Shown here in pieces: positions 19,591 through 28,402 of a stretch of DNA of 64,000 bases. This DNA is from an uncultured Coprococcus sp. (GTDB taxonomy: Bacteria > Bacillota > Clostridia > Lachnospirales > Lachnospiraceae). The first letter of the stretch is position 1, and every line of letters starts with the position of its first letter. The stretch covers positions 1 through 64,000 of the forward strand of contig CANQTC010000007.1 of the NCBI GenBank assembly GCA_947626675.1. Reading direction: 5' to 3'. A model generated the notes under the pieces. That model ran no database searches. It was not told where the DNA came from and saw only the letters and a program-made list of their open reading frames with translations. The position numbers and the translations under genes are program-made.

Positions 19591-20868
19591 TTATTTTCCA
19601 CTCAAGACCTTATAAAGAATTGCTGCGAAAGGCTCCATCGCATTTTTCGCTTCTTCTACAGTATTGGTCTGTCCGCCCAGCTCTACCAGCAATGCCCTGC
19701 CCGCAAGGTCAAGGTTGTATCGGTATCCTCTTATAAAAATACGCCGCATAAGCCCTTCATAATTCGCCTGTGCCGTAAGATATAATTGTAAGGCAAATGC
19801 AATGTTTTCCAGCTTATGCGCATTGGGAAGGTACCCGATATCTCCGTTTCTGTTCAGCCGGCTCATTCCATTTAGAAACATAATCTGTGCTGTCGGTTTT
19901 CCATTAATATCCGTAACAAGACGGGTATCTTCTGCAACGCCGTCTCTGTGAAGGTCTATAACAACTTCAATACTCGGATATTTATTCAATATATCAGAAA
20001 CGCCGGCTCTTGCATAATCATATGCTGCACTCCTGTCTAATTCCCCGCTCACGATATCGTATGCAGAATCATCATGATAAACTTTTACGCCATATTCCTC
20101 CTCTAAGATTTGAGCCAGGTAATCTCCTATACCGACAACGGTATCCGACCGTTCTCCTTCTCTGGAATCTGCAAATGCTTCTGTACTATGGGTATGATAA
20201 ATCAGTATCTTATAATCATCGCTTTTCGTATCTATCGTCATATCCATATTCGTAAGGTCTGTTCCATTTAACTCTTCGGGAAGAATATCCGTTGAATTAT
20301 CTACTACATAATAGTTTGATTTCAGCAAATCATAATTTTCTAATATGTCCTGTTTATATGATGCATAGCCCGCCATTGCCGCAATATACTTTTCCTGTTC
20401 AGTATTGCTTACTTCTTTTCTTGCTTCCGGCTCTTCTGTCTTGTGAACCGCTTCTGTTTCAACAGCTTCCTTTTCATTCTGCTGTTCTTTATCCGCCGCT
20501 GCGCTCTCTTCTTTATTTTCATCTGATACATCGGCAGAAGGAAGCGAAGCGGATTTCATCTCTGTCATGCAGTAATCAGACATCCGCTCATCCCACATAT
20601 CTGTTTCTGCATACAATTCATCCTCATACGTCTCCGCATATTCTCCATAATATCCATATTCCTTATCTTTATCATCGAAAGCCTCCCCTGAGGGAAGAAC
20701 ATATATCATCCTGTACAGCATCTGCTCAAATGTCTGCCATATATTTTTTCTGCTTTTCATAAACCATAACACAAAAATTATGACAATCCATATCAGCAAA
20801 TAATTCAGCTTTCTTCTTATTTTCGATTTTGCCATATCATTTTCATTATTTTTTATATTCTTATTCAT
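19591..20868 (-). CDS. spoIIP: Stage II sporulation protein P (SpoIIP)
   Basis: The 425-residue protein has an N-terminal membrane anchor (about residues 22-41), an acidic low-complexity region (about 70-160) and a SpoIIP amidase/endopeptidase domain. Domain motifs are IYHTHSTEAFADS, VVIDLHRDGVAEDTRL, ENIAFALQLYLTAQ and GGQTNTVEEA. SpoIIP cleaves peptidoglycan with SpoIID to drive engulfment of the forespore. It follows gpr, the usual clostridial and bacillar pairing. Confidence 0.92.
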   Translation of the reverse strand: MNKNIKNNENDMAKSKIRRKLNYLLIWIVIIFVLWFMKSRKNIWQTFEQMLYRMIYVLPSGEAFDDKDKEYGYYGEYAETYEDELYAETDMWDERMSDYCMTEMKSASLPSADVSDENKEESAAADKEQQNEKEAVETEAVHKTEEPEARKEVSNTEQEKYIAAMAGYASYKQDILENYDLLKSNYYVVDNSTDILPEELNGTDLTNMDMTIDTKSDDYKILIYHTHSTEAFADSREGERSDTVVGIGDYLAQILEEEYGVKVYHDDSAYDIVSGELDRSAAYDYARAGVSDILNKYPSIEVVIDLHRDGVAEDTRLVTDINGKPTAQIMFLNGMSRLNRNGDIGYLPNAHKLENIAFALQLYLTAQANYEGLMRRIFIRGYRYNLDLAGRALLVELGGQTNTVEEAKNAMEPFAAILYKVLSGK

Positions 20869-20891
20869 ATAACAATATATGAATATTTTTC

Positions 20892-21809
20892 CTAATTCAT
20901 TCCATTAATCGCTTCTGATATGGTAAAGCTTATTCTTTTCACAAGCTCATCGATATTCTTCGGTGTAACAAACATATCAACAAGTTCAGGTTCTACAAGA
21001 CTGCAGGCGAGATGATATCTTTGTTCATCCGTAAATTCTTTCATGATGCTCTTTCCATATGTCTGATTAAATGCATCCGCTATAATATCCATAGAGTCAT
21101 CCACAAGCGATGGGACTGATATCACAGTCGGAACGCCTATTGCGATTACTTTGATTCCCATATTCTTACTTGTGATTGCCTTGCGGTTATTCCCCACACC
21201 CGAACCGGGACTGATACCCGTATCCGTAAGCTGTATCGTTCTATTTAACCTTTTGCTGCTTCTTGCTGCAAGCGCATCAATCACGATTAGGGTATCCACG
21301 TCTATATTACTGCATATTCCCTTTAAGATTTCTACGGTTTCTATTCCTGTCTGCGCCATAACACCAGGGCATATCGCGCTTACAGTGATTTTATTTTTCT
21401 TTTCTTCATCCTTCCCCTTTATATCCGTCAGATGCCTTGTTATATAAAGATTGTCTATTACAAGTGGTCCAAGACTGTCAGGTGTAACGCTTCTGTTTCC
21501 AAGTCCCGCTACAAGGATGGAATGTGCGTTTCCCAAAAGGCTTTTTATTCTGGCGGAAAGTTCTTTAATCAGCGGTTCATGCATCCCCTCATCAAACTCG
21601 TTCAGTTCTTCACATTCGATAGTAATATACGTTCCGATATCTTTTCCGAGCTTTGAAGCGCCCGTATCGTTTATTACATCTATAATCGTTGTTTTTACAC
21701 TCTTATCTTCGTTTAAAATTGTTTTTATCTTAACGCCCTCAAGACTGCTGTCCTGTTTATAGTTTTCCCTTAGTTCTATGGCAAGGTCTGTTCTTATATT
21801 TCTGTTCAT
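20892..21809 (-). CDS. gpr: Spore germination protease GPR
   Basis: GPR degrades small acid-soluble spore proteins during germination. The N-terminus NRNIRTDLAIE matches the family's self-cleavage region (RTDLA-E). The body contains VAGLGNRSVTPDSLGP, CPGVMAQTGIET, DALAARS, LTDTGISPGSGVGNNR and GVPTVIS. The ATG at 21809 has GGAGG 5 nt upstream; the longer frame to 21839 lacks a site. It lies directly ahead of spoIIP. Confidence 0.94.
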   Translation of the reverse strand: MNRNIRTDLAIELRENYKQDSSLEGVKIKTILNEDKSVKTTIIDVINDTGASKLGKDIGTYITIECEELNEFDEGMHEPLIKELSARIKSLLGNAHSILVAGLGNRSVTPDSLGPLVIDNLYITRHLTDIKGKDEEKKNKITVSAICPGVMAQTGIETVEILKGICSNIDVDTLIVIDALAARSSKRLNRTIQLTDTGISPGSGVGNNRKAITSKNMGIKVIAIGVPTVISVPSLVDDSMDIIADAFNQTYGKSIMKEFTDEQRYHLACSLVEPELVDMFVTPKNIDELVKRISFTISEAINGMN

Positions 21810-21877
21810 ACATTCCTCCGTAAACTTTATCATATTCATATGATTAAAGTTCCCGAAATATCGTATAGTATGTATTT

Positions 21878-22189
21878 TTACATTACTTTCTTTAATATGC
21901 GGCTGATGACTTCAGGATAACCGCATATTTTCATAATGGGCGGCGTCCACTCCAGGGAAGCGGTCTGATAAAAACAAGTGGATACGCCGACTTCTATTCC
22001 GCCCTCCATTTCCGAGCTTCTTACGATTCTGGCAAACTTCTTTTTGTCTTTTACCAAATCCCAGCAGGCCTCTTTAATCGTAAAGTCAACGACAGGATAC
22101 CCCCCCTGATACGCCACAAGTTCCGCATCTTCTACATATGACAGTTCGCTTTTCCAATATTCTATTGCCTCTTCAATTGTATTAAACAT
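21878..22189 (-). CDS. Hypothetical protein
   Basis: No family is recognised. The protein has about 103 residues from the ATG at 22189, or 112 from a TTG at 22216. It is soluble and mixed alpha/beta, with a C-terminal block rich in Gly, Val and aromatic residues (EVGVSTCFYQTASLEWTPPIMKICG) and two cysteines. An AGGAG lies 13 nt before the ATG, an unusually long spacing. It runs divergently from the penicillin-binding protein and ends 68 nt before gpr. Confidence 0.65.
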   Translation of the reverse strand: MFNTIEEAIEYWKSELSYVEDAELVAYQGGYPVVDFTIKEACWDLVKDKKKFARIVRSSEMEGGIEVGVSTCFYQTASLEWTPPIMKICGYPEVISRILKKVM

Positions 22190-22355
22190 ATCGTTTCTTA
22201 TACTCCTATTATTCAATCAATTTTTTGCTGCTATCCATTTTTCATTACAGGATATAATTGAATTGTAACACGATTTTAAGCAGATGGTAACATCTATTAA
22301 AAAATATGAATTTTCAAATATAAGCTATTTTCTACTTTATTATTATTTATATATT

Positions 22356-22364
22356 TGCTATAAT
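22356..22364 (+). promoter_or_regulatory. Extended -10 promoter of the class A PBP gene
   Basis: TTGCTATAAT contains a perfect TATAAT preceded by TGC, an extended -10 element. No good -35 is visible 17 bp upstream. It lies about 57 nt before the PBP ATG. Confidence 0.5.
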
Positions 22365-22420
22365 TACTAAGATTGTAAGCAGATAACAATATACTTATAT
22401 ATAATTAAGGAGGATTATCC

Positions 22421-25378
22421 ATGGACTTTAGTAAAAGGGGAGTGCATAAGACGCAGCAGGAGCTTGTGTCAAAAACACCCCGACACAAACGAAAGTTATC
22501 AGTATCTTTATTCAAAACCATACTGGTAATGATATTGGCATTTGCAGTACTTCTTACAGGCGCAGGTTTCGGCGCTCTTAAGGGCATTCTTGATGATACC
22601 CCGAATGTAAACGCAGATGCCCTGATTCCAACAGGATATAAAACGACACTGTATACGCAGGATGGCAAAGAAGTTACAACACTTGCCAATTTTGATTCCA
22701 ACCGGGAATATGTCTATTATAACGATATCCCGAAGGACCTCGTAAATGCATTTGTTGCAATTGAGGACCAACGTTTCTGGGAACATAACGGCATCGATGT
22801 AAGAGGTATCGCACGAGCTTTTGTACAAGGTATCAAGAACAGGAATTTTGATGAAGGTGCAAGTACGCTTACACAGCAGCTTATCAAGAACAATATATAC
22901 AATGTTGGTCTTGATGAAACAACGTTCCTTGACCGACTTGAACGAAAAATTCAAGAACAGTTCCTTGCCATTGAAATGGAAAAGAAATTGAGCAAAGAAT
23001 CCGTTGTTGAGTATTACTTAAATACAATCAATCTTTCACAGGGATGCTCCGGTGTTGAAACTGCCGCAGAATACTATTTTGGCAAACAGTTAAAGGAGCT
23101 TACGATTTCTGAATGTGCAGTTCTTGCTGCAATACCGCAGAATCCTTCCCAGTACGACCCGATTGTATATCCTGAGGACAACGCCAAAAGACGACTTGAT
23201 GTTCTTGACCATATGCTTAAACAGGAATATATCACACAGGCACAGTATGATGAAGCGCTTGCGGATGATGTCTATAAGCATATTGCGTCTCTTGCATCCA
23301 AGCGGAAGGACAGTCCAAAAAGTGTAAATTCGTATTATACTGACGAAGTTATCAACCAGCTTCAGGATGATTTATCCGCACTCGGATATTCCGATGATGA
23401 AGTAGACAACCTTATATGGTCCGGCGGTCTTAAGGTTGTCATCTGTCAGGATGAAGAAATACAGGAAATATGTGACAATGTATTAAATGATACAGACAAT
23501 TATCCAACTCCTGTTTATCAGTTGCAGTATGCACTTACGCTTGTAGATGAAAATAATGTGCAGACAAACTACAGTATGAATATGTTGGAAGCATGGTTTG
23601 AAGATGTAAAGGGTGAAACAAACTACAAGCCTTTATATTACAGTGAAGAAGATGCCAGAGCTGCTGCTGATGAATACAGAGATGCGATGGTGGAAGAAAC
23701 CGGCGATACTGTTCTGCTTGAATCTTTTAAAACCGTTGTACAGCCACAGATTTCTTTTACCGTCATGGACCAGGAAACCGGTCAGGTAAAAGCAATTGTT
23801 GGCGGACGTGGTGAAAAAACGGAAAACCGTTCGTTCAACAGGGCGTCAGAAGCAACAAGACAGCCGGGCTCAACCTTTAAGGTGCTTGCTGCTTTCCTTC
23901 CTGCTATGGATGGAGCCGGAATGAGTCTTGCGACAACATATGATGACGCACCTTATTTCTATGAAAATGGAAATGAAGTATTTAACTGGTATGGTGGCTA
24001 TCGCGGACCTAGTACCATCAGGGATGCCATCAGAGATTCCATGAATATTATTGCTGTTAAAACAATCACTGATGCTACGCCGCAGCTCGCATATGATTAT
24101 CTGCTTAAGCTTGGTTTTACAACACTTGTAGAAAGACATACAAGTTCAGACGGACTGATTGAATCCGATATCAACCAGTCCATGTCACTGGGTGGTCTTA
24201 CCAACGGTATAACGAACCTTGAAATAACAGCAGCATATGCAACGATTGCAAATGAAGGGAATTATATTAAACCAGTATTTTATACCGAAGTATATGACCA
24301 TGAAGGAAACCTTATCATCGATAACCGGAAGCCGGAAGAAACACAGGTTATATCTCCTCAAAATGCATGGCTTCTTACGAATGCCATGCGCGACGTTGTA
24401 ACCTCCGGTACCGGTACGCCTGCCGCTTCTGATTATGGCATGTATACTGTCGGTAAGACAGGTACAACATCAAGCAACTATGATGCCTGGTTCTGCGGAT
24501 ATAATCCGTACTATACCGCTTCTATCTGGATTGGATATGACCTTAATACAACATATGATCCGGGAAGCCTTAAGATGTGGCTGTGGAAAGCGATTATGGA
24601 TGGTATTACTGAGAAAAAAGGGCTGGATACCTCAAAAACATTTGAGATGCCTGACGGTATCGTTGTTGCCACTGTTTGTAATGATACCGGTCTTCTTCCT
24701 ACAGGAGGATGTTCTGCTACACATTCAGAATATTTTGCAGAGGGTACTGTTCCTACGGAATATTGCCACGGCGTAACAAGAATAACACTCTGTGATGAGT
24801 CTCATAAGAAAGCAACCTCCAAGTGTCCGCATACAACGTCATACACTTATGTAATAGGCGATAATGGCGAGATTGTCATTCAGGGAGCGAAATTCACTTA
24901 TGGACAAAATATCTTAAATGAGGAGTGTGACCTTCATCCGGAAGAAGAAGAGTCTACCGATGAATCTACCGATGATGAAGTTCAGTTCACGATATCGGCA
25001 ACCTTAAATAATGAAGGTGGTTCAATATCACCTACTACGACTGTTAAAAAGGGTGGTTCGGCGACATTCTATATAACAGCATACAACGGATATTCAATAG
25101 CCGATGTTTATGTAGACGGTAAATCTATTGGGCCTGTTACAAGTTATAAGTTCTCTAAAGTAAAGGAAGACCATACAATCAGCGTTACCTTTATACCAAA
25201 TGAAGAACCGACAGAACCATCGACAGAGCCGCCGACAGAACCACCAACAGAACCGCCGACAGAACCGCCGACAGAACCACCAACGGACCCGTCGACAGAT
25301 GAGCCAAGTTCTGATGAACCAAGCTCTGATGAGCCAAGCTCCGATGAACCAAGTTCTGACGACCCACCTTCTGAATAA
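22421..25378 (+). CDS. Class A penicillin-binding protein with C-terminal repeat domain
   Basis: This 985-residue bifunctional peptidoglycan synthase has a cytoplasmic N-terminus and a membrane helix (about 30-52). The transglycosylase domain has its catalytic Glu in EDQRFWEHNG (E115) and GASTLTQQLIKN. The transpeptidase has STFK (S484), SMN (540-542) and KTGT (K679). After residue about 850 come a domain like the divergent InlB B-repeat (TISATLNNEGGSISPTTT to HTISVTFIP) and a tail of PTEPP and SSDEP repeats that should be extracellular. It is monocistronic, with an AAGGAGG site and a terminator 14 nt downstream. Confidence 0.94.
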   Translation: MDFSKRGVHKTQQELVSKTPRHKRKLSVSLFKTILVMILAFAVLLTGAGFGALKGILDDTPNVNADALIPTGYKTTLYTQDGKEVTTLANFDSNREYVYYNDIPKDLVNAFVAIEDQRFWEHNGIDVRGIARAFVQGIKNRNFDEGASTLTQQLIKNNIYNVGLDETTFLDRLERKIQEQFLAIEMEKKLSKESVVEYYLNTINLSQGCSGVETAAEYYFGKQLKELTISECAVLAAIPQNPSQYDPIVYPEDNAKRRLDVLDHMLKQEYITQAQYDEALADDVYKHIASLASKRKDSPKSVNSYYTDEVINQLQDDLSALGYSDDEVDNLIWSGGLKVVICQDEEIQEICDNVLNDTDNYPTPVYQLQYALTLVDENNVQTNYSMNMLEAWFEDVKGETNYKPLYYSEEDARAAADEYRDAMVEETGDTVLLESFKTVVQPQISFTVMDQETGQVKAIVGGRGEKTENRSFNRASEATRQPGSTFKVLAAFLPAMDGAGMSLATTYDDAPYFYENGNEVFNWYGGYRGPSTIRDAIRDSMNIIAVKTITDATPQLAYDYLLKLGFTTLVERHTSSDGLIESDINQSMSLGGLTNGITNLEITAAYATIANEGNYIKPVFYTEVYDHEGNLIIDNRKPEETQVISPQNAWLLTNAMRDVVTSGTGTPAASDYGMYTVGKTGTTSSNYDAWFCGYNPYYTASIWIGYDLNTTYDPGSLKMWLWKAIMDGITEKKGLDTSKTFEMPDGIVVATVCNDTGLLPTGGCSATHSEYFAEGTVPTEYCHGVTRITLCDESHKKATSKCPHTTSYTYVIGDNGEIVIQGAKFTYGQNILNEECDLHPEEEESTDESTDDEVQFTISATLNNEGGSISPTTTVKKGGSATFYITAYNGYSIADVYVDGKSIGPVTSYKFSKVKEDHTISVTFIPNEEPTEPSTEPPTEPPTEPPTEPPTEPPTDPSTDEPSSDEPSSDEPSSDEPSSDDPPSE
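25206..25370 (+). repeat. Tandem repeats coding for the PBP tail
   Basis: Twelve-base units (GACAGAACCGCC type) encode PTEPP repeats, then 15-base units encode SSDEP repeats. All units are multiples of three, so length changes keep the frame. The opposite strand is open in shadow frames because of the repeats and should not be annotated. Confidence 0.85.
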
Positions 25379-25391
25379 TAACAAGAAAAAG

Positions 25392-25417
25392 CCATTGTAT
25401 GAGCAATCATACAATGG
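25392..25417. terminator. Bidirectional Rho-independent terminator
   Basis: An 11-bp perfect stem (CCATTGTATGA / TCATACAATGG) with a GCAA loop has T-runs on the right (+ strand) and A-runs on the left (U-run on the minus transcript). It serves the convergent PBP and spoVAE genes. Confidence 0.85.
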
Positions 25418-25459
25418 TTTTCTTTTTTCCTCGGAAATTTATATAAAAAAGTATATACT

Positions 25460-25816
25460 TTACTTTGTCATTTTCGGTTTAAATATCAGGGATGCCAGAT
25501 AAGAAAAGATAAGCGCCGCAGAACTTCCGATTGCTGCCATCTTAAAACCTCCCCTAAATAACCCGATAAATCCATCTTCATCTACAGCATCTTTAATCCC
25601 TTTCCATAAGTTATAGCCAAAGCCTGTAAGCGGTACAGAAGCGCCACATTCGCTGAATTTGAGGAGCGGTTCATATACGCCTATTGCCCCTAAAAAAGCG
25701 CCTGTACATACAAGTATTACCATAATTCTTCCCGGCAGGAGTTTTGTCTTATCCATCAGGATTTGTGCCAGCACACAAATCACGCCTCCTACGATAAATG
25801 CTTTTACATAATCCAT
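25460..25816 (-). CDS. spoVAE: Stage V sporulation protein AE (SpoVAE)
   Basis: The 118-residue membrane protein has about four hydrophobic segments and SpoVAE motifs: FIVGGVICVLAQILMDKTKLLPGRIMV, LLKFSECGASVPLTGFGYNLWKG and FRGGFKMAAIGSSAALIF. It is part of the inner-membrane channel assembly that moves Ca-dipicolinate into and out of the spore. It follows spoVAD by 4 nt. Confidence 0.93.
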   Translation of the reverse strand: MDYVKAFIVGGVICVLAQILMDKTKLLPGRIMVILVCTGAFLGAIGVYEPLLKFSECGASVPLTGFGYNLWKGIKDAVDEDGFIGLFRGGFKMAAIGSSAALIFSYLASLIFKPKMTK

Positions 25817-25820
25817 ATAT

Positions 25821-26843
25821 TTACCTTCTTTCTATCATTACTGCATGCGCGATACCAGGTATGTTCTGTCCCTCGTTATAACTTACGGTAGAAAGTAATG
25901 CCCCTGTAGGAACAAACAGCACCCTCTTCCATACCTCTTCTTTCAACTGCTTCATAATATATCCTGCTAAGGTAATTGCTGAGCAGCCACATCCTGAACC
26001 ACCTGAATGGGTATCCTGTTCTTCATTGTAAAAAATCTCTATACCGCAATCCATATGCTGCTTTGATATATCAATGCCGTTTTTATCTAATAATTCCAAT
26101 AATATCTTCTTGCCGATTTTTCCCAAATCGCCTGTTATGATTCTGTCATAATATGTTGGTTTTATTTTAAAATCATTCAAATTCTGATAAATTACATCTG
26201 CTGCCGCCGGCGCCATGCATGCCCCCATATTAAAAGAATCCTTAATCCCATAATCGACAATCTTTCCTGTTGTAATCCCTGTGATACAGATGTCACAAGG
26301 TCTGTCTGAATTATCATTTGCTACGACAAATGCGCCGCTTCCTGTTACTGTCCATGTTGCTGACAATGGTCTTTGATTCCCATATTCCAAAGGAAACCTG
26401 AACTGTTTCTCCGCACTTCCATAGTGACTTGATGTTGCAGCAACTACGCAATCCGCATAACCGGCGGCTACTGTCATCGATGCCAGCGACAAGCTCTCGC
26501 CACATGTTGAACACGCACCATATAAACCAAATGTCGGAATATCCATATCTTTAATACCAAATGTCGATGCAATAAGCTGTCCTAATAAATCGCCGGCAAA
26601 TATATAACGTATATCCTCTTTTTTCTTTCCTGCCTTTTTTATGGCAAGTGTAACTGCCTGGCGAACCATCTCGCTTTCACCCGCTTCCCAAGAGTCCTTG
26701 CCAAAAGTTGGGTCTTCTGACAATATATCAAAATATCTGGCAAGAGGACCTTCAGACTCCTTCGGTCCGCATATGGAGGCTTCGCCTATAATAAAAGGTG
26801 GCTTTTCAAATTTTATACTTTGTTTTCCTACTTTCTCGTTCAT
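25821..26843 (-). CDS. spoVAD: Stage V sporulation protein AD (SpoVAD)
   Basis: The 340-residue thiolase-like fold protein binds dipicolinic acid at the spore inner membrane. Motifs include PPFIIGEASICGPKESEGPL, the FGLYGACSTCGESL block, YGNQRPLSATWTVTGSGAF and HSGGSGCGCSA. The ATG at 26843 has GGAGG 6 nt upstream. A frame extension to 26888 would start almost on top of the putative promoter. In Bacillus this gene directly follows spoVAC; here spoVAC lies more than 9 kb away. Confidence 0.94.
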   Translation of the reverse strand: MNEKVGKQSIKFEKPPFIIGEASICGPKESEGPLARYFDILSEDPTFGKDSWEAGESEMVRQAVTLAIKKAGKKKEDIRYIFAGDLLGQLIASTFGIKDMDIPTFGLYGACSTCGESLSLASMTVAAGYADCVVAATSSHYGSAEKQFRFPLEYGNQRPLSATWTVTGSGAFVVANDNSDRPCDICITGITTGKIVDYGIKDSFNMGACMAPAAADVIYQNLNDFKIKPTYYDRIITGDLGKIGKKILLELLDKNGIDISKQHMDCGIEIFYNEEQDTHSGGSGCGCSAITLAGYIMKQLKEEVWKRVLFVPTGALLSTVSYNEGQNIPGIAHAVMIERR

Positions 26844-26901
26844 CTCATTCCTCCAAATCAATTGCTTTTCTATTTCTATCATGTGCAAAAAAATCTACAT
26901 T

Positions 26902-26930
26902 TATAATGGAAATCAATGGATGAGGTATAG
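26902..26930 (-). promoter_or_regulatory. Candidate sigma-G/sigma-F promoter of spoVAD-spoVAE
   Basis: On the minus strand CTATA (26926-26930), close to the -35 GNATA pattern, is followed after 17 bp by CATTATA (26902-26908), which fits the sigma-G -10 CATNNTA. The spoVAD start is 58 nt downstream. It fits forespore expression of a spoVA fragment cut off from its usual promoter. Confidence 0.5.
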
Positions 26931-26998
26931 ACAAATTTCTTATTTTGTTTTAATCTATTGCAGGAGTATTTTATTAAAATTTTGTAAAAGGTGTTATT

Positions 26999-28384
26999 AT
27001 GGAATTTACGAAAGAATATTGGATAAATTGTTTAAACCGTTCATTACGTTATGGACGAATTTTTATGAAATGGATTATTTTTGCATTAATTATGGGGACT
27101 GCCTGCGGCGCTGTCGGAAGTGCATTTCATCTTTGCGTTGAATATGCTACGGGATTTCGTATGGAAAACAGCCGTATAATCCTGTTCCTGCCCTTCGCCG
27201 GCCTTTTCATCGTATTCATTTACCGGATATGCGGTATGAAGCATGATAAAGGGACTAATCTCGTTATCGGTTCTGTCAGGAGTTCAGATGATGTCGTTCC
27301 ATCCCGTATGGCGCCACTCATTTTTATTGCAACGGTTATCACTCATTTATTTGGCGGTTCTTCCGGTCGCGAAGGCGCTGCGCTTCAGATAGGCGGAAGT
27401 CTTGGTGTATCTGTCGGAAAACTATTTAAGCTGAACGACAACGATAAGCATATCCTTACACTCTGCGGAATGAGCGCTGTCTTTGCAGCTTTATTTGGTA
27501 CCCCGATATCTGCTGCCCTGTTCAGCATGGAAGTTATCAGCATCGGCATTTTATATTACTGTGCATTTGTACCATGTGTATTATCTTCTACAATTGCATT
27601 TGCGATAACGCATCAGCTAAGTATTGAACATACCTATTTTCATATAGAAAATATCCCGGCAATAACGATACAGTCATCTGTAAAGGTTGTCGTATTAGCC
27701 ATCCTATGTGCAATCCTAAGCAGCCTTTTCTGTATCATCATGCATGCTGCTGCCAAGCTGTTTCGCCGCTTTTTTAAGAACCAGTATATTCGTGTATTTA
27801 TCGGCGGACTTATTCTTGTTATCCTCACTGTCCTGCTGCAAACAACCGACTATAATGGTGCAGGTATGGATATCATAGGAAAAGCCATATCCGGCGAGGC
27901 AAAACCGGAAGCATTTCTGTTAAAAATTATATTTACATGTATTACTATAGGTTGTGGATTCAGAGGCGGCGAAATCGTTCCTTCCTTCTTTATCGGCGCA
28001 ACCTTCGGATGTGTCATGGGAAATATCATGGGCTTAGAGCCTGGATTTGCTGCTGCAATGGGACTGATTTGTTTCTTCTGCGGAGCCGTAAACTGCCCTC
28101 TCACCTCATTATTCTTAAGTCTTGAACTTTTTGGTGCAGAAGGAATATTGCTTTTCACCATCGGATGCAGCGTAAGTTATATGTTATCCGGTTATTATAG
28201 TTTGTACAATGAGCAGAAAATTATTTATTCAAAGCTTCGTCCTCATTATGTCAATCTATATACAAACCAGGAAGTAAAAACAGCTTCTTCCGGTCATCCT
28301 GAAGGTTTCTTCCATATCCGCAAAACAGAAGATAATTTTGACGAAACGGAAATCTTCAATGATGACTTTTCAGGAAAAAGCTGA
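26999..28384 (+). CDS. CLC-family chloride/anion channel or antiporter
   Basis: The 461-residue polytopic membrane protein has the CLC helix-F motif GGSSGREGAALQIGGSLG and the helix-N motif GGEIVPSFFIGATFG; the usual GSGIP loop reads GSVRSSDD. No C-terminal CBS domains are present. It could be a proton-coupled chloride or fluoride (EriC-F) type. No fluoride riboswitch is visible upstream, so the substrate is left open. AAAGGTG precedes the ATG. It is divergent from spoVAD and convergent with citrate synthase. Confidence 0.88.
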   Translation: MEFTKEYWINCLNRSLRYGRIFMKWIIFALIMGTACGAVGSAFHLCVEYATGFRMENSRIILFLPFAGLFIVFIYRICGMKHDKGTNLVIGSVRSSDDVVPSRMAPLIFIATVITHLFGGSSGREGAALQIGGSLGVSVGKLFKLNDNDKHILTLCGMSAVFAALFGTPISAALFSMEVISIGILYYCAFVPCVLSSTIAFAITHQLSIEHTYFHIENIPAITIQSSVKVVVLAILCAILSSLFCIIMHAAAKLFRRFFKNQYIRVFIGGLILVILTVLLQTTDYNGAGMDIIGKAISGEAKPEAFLLKIIFTCITIGCGFRGGEIVPSFFIGATFGCVMGNIMGLEPGFAAAMGLICFFCGAVNCPLTSLFLSLELFGAEGILLFTIGCSVSYMLSGYYSLYNEQKIIYSKLRPHYVNLYTNQEVKTASSGHPEGFFHIRKTEDNFDETEIFNDDFSGKS

Positions 28385-28402
28385 TAAAAATAAAATGCAA
28401 TT

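Noticed and set aside
25094-25410. Long open frames on the minus strand over the PBP tail
   Set aside because: They are shadows of the repeat DNA, have low-complexity Gly/Ser- or Trp/Arg-rich translations and no ribosome sites.
26889-26998. Possible fluoride riboswitch ahead of the CLC gene
   Set aside because: An ATGGATGAGG-like stretch is present, but the crcB-motif helices and conserved core are not seen.
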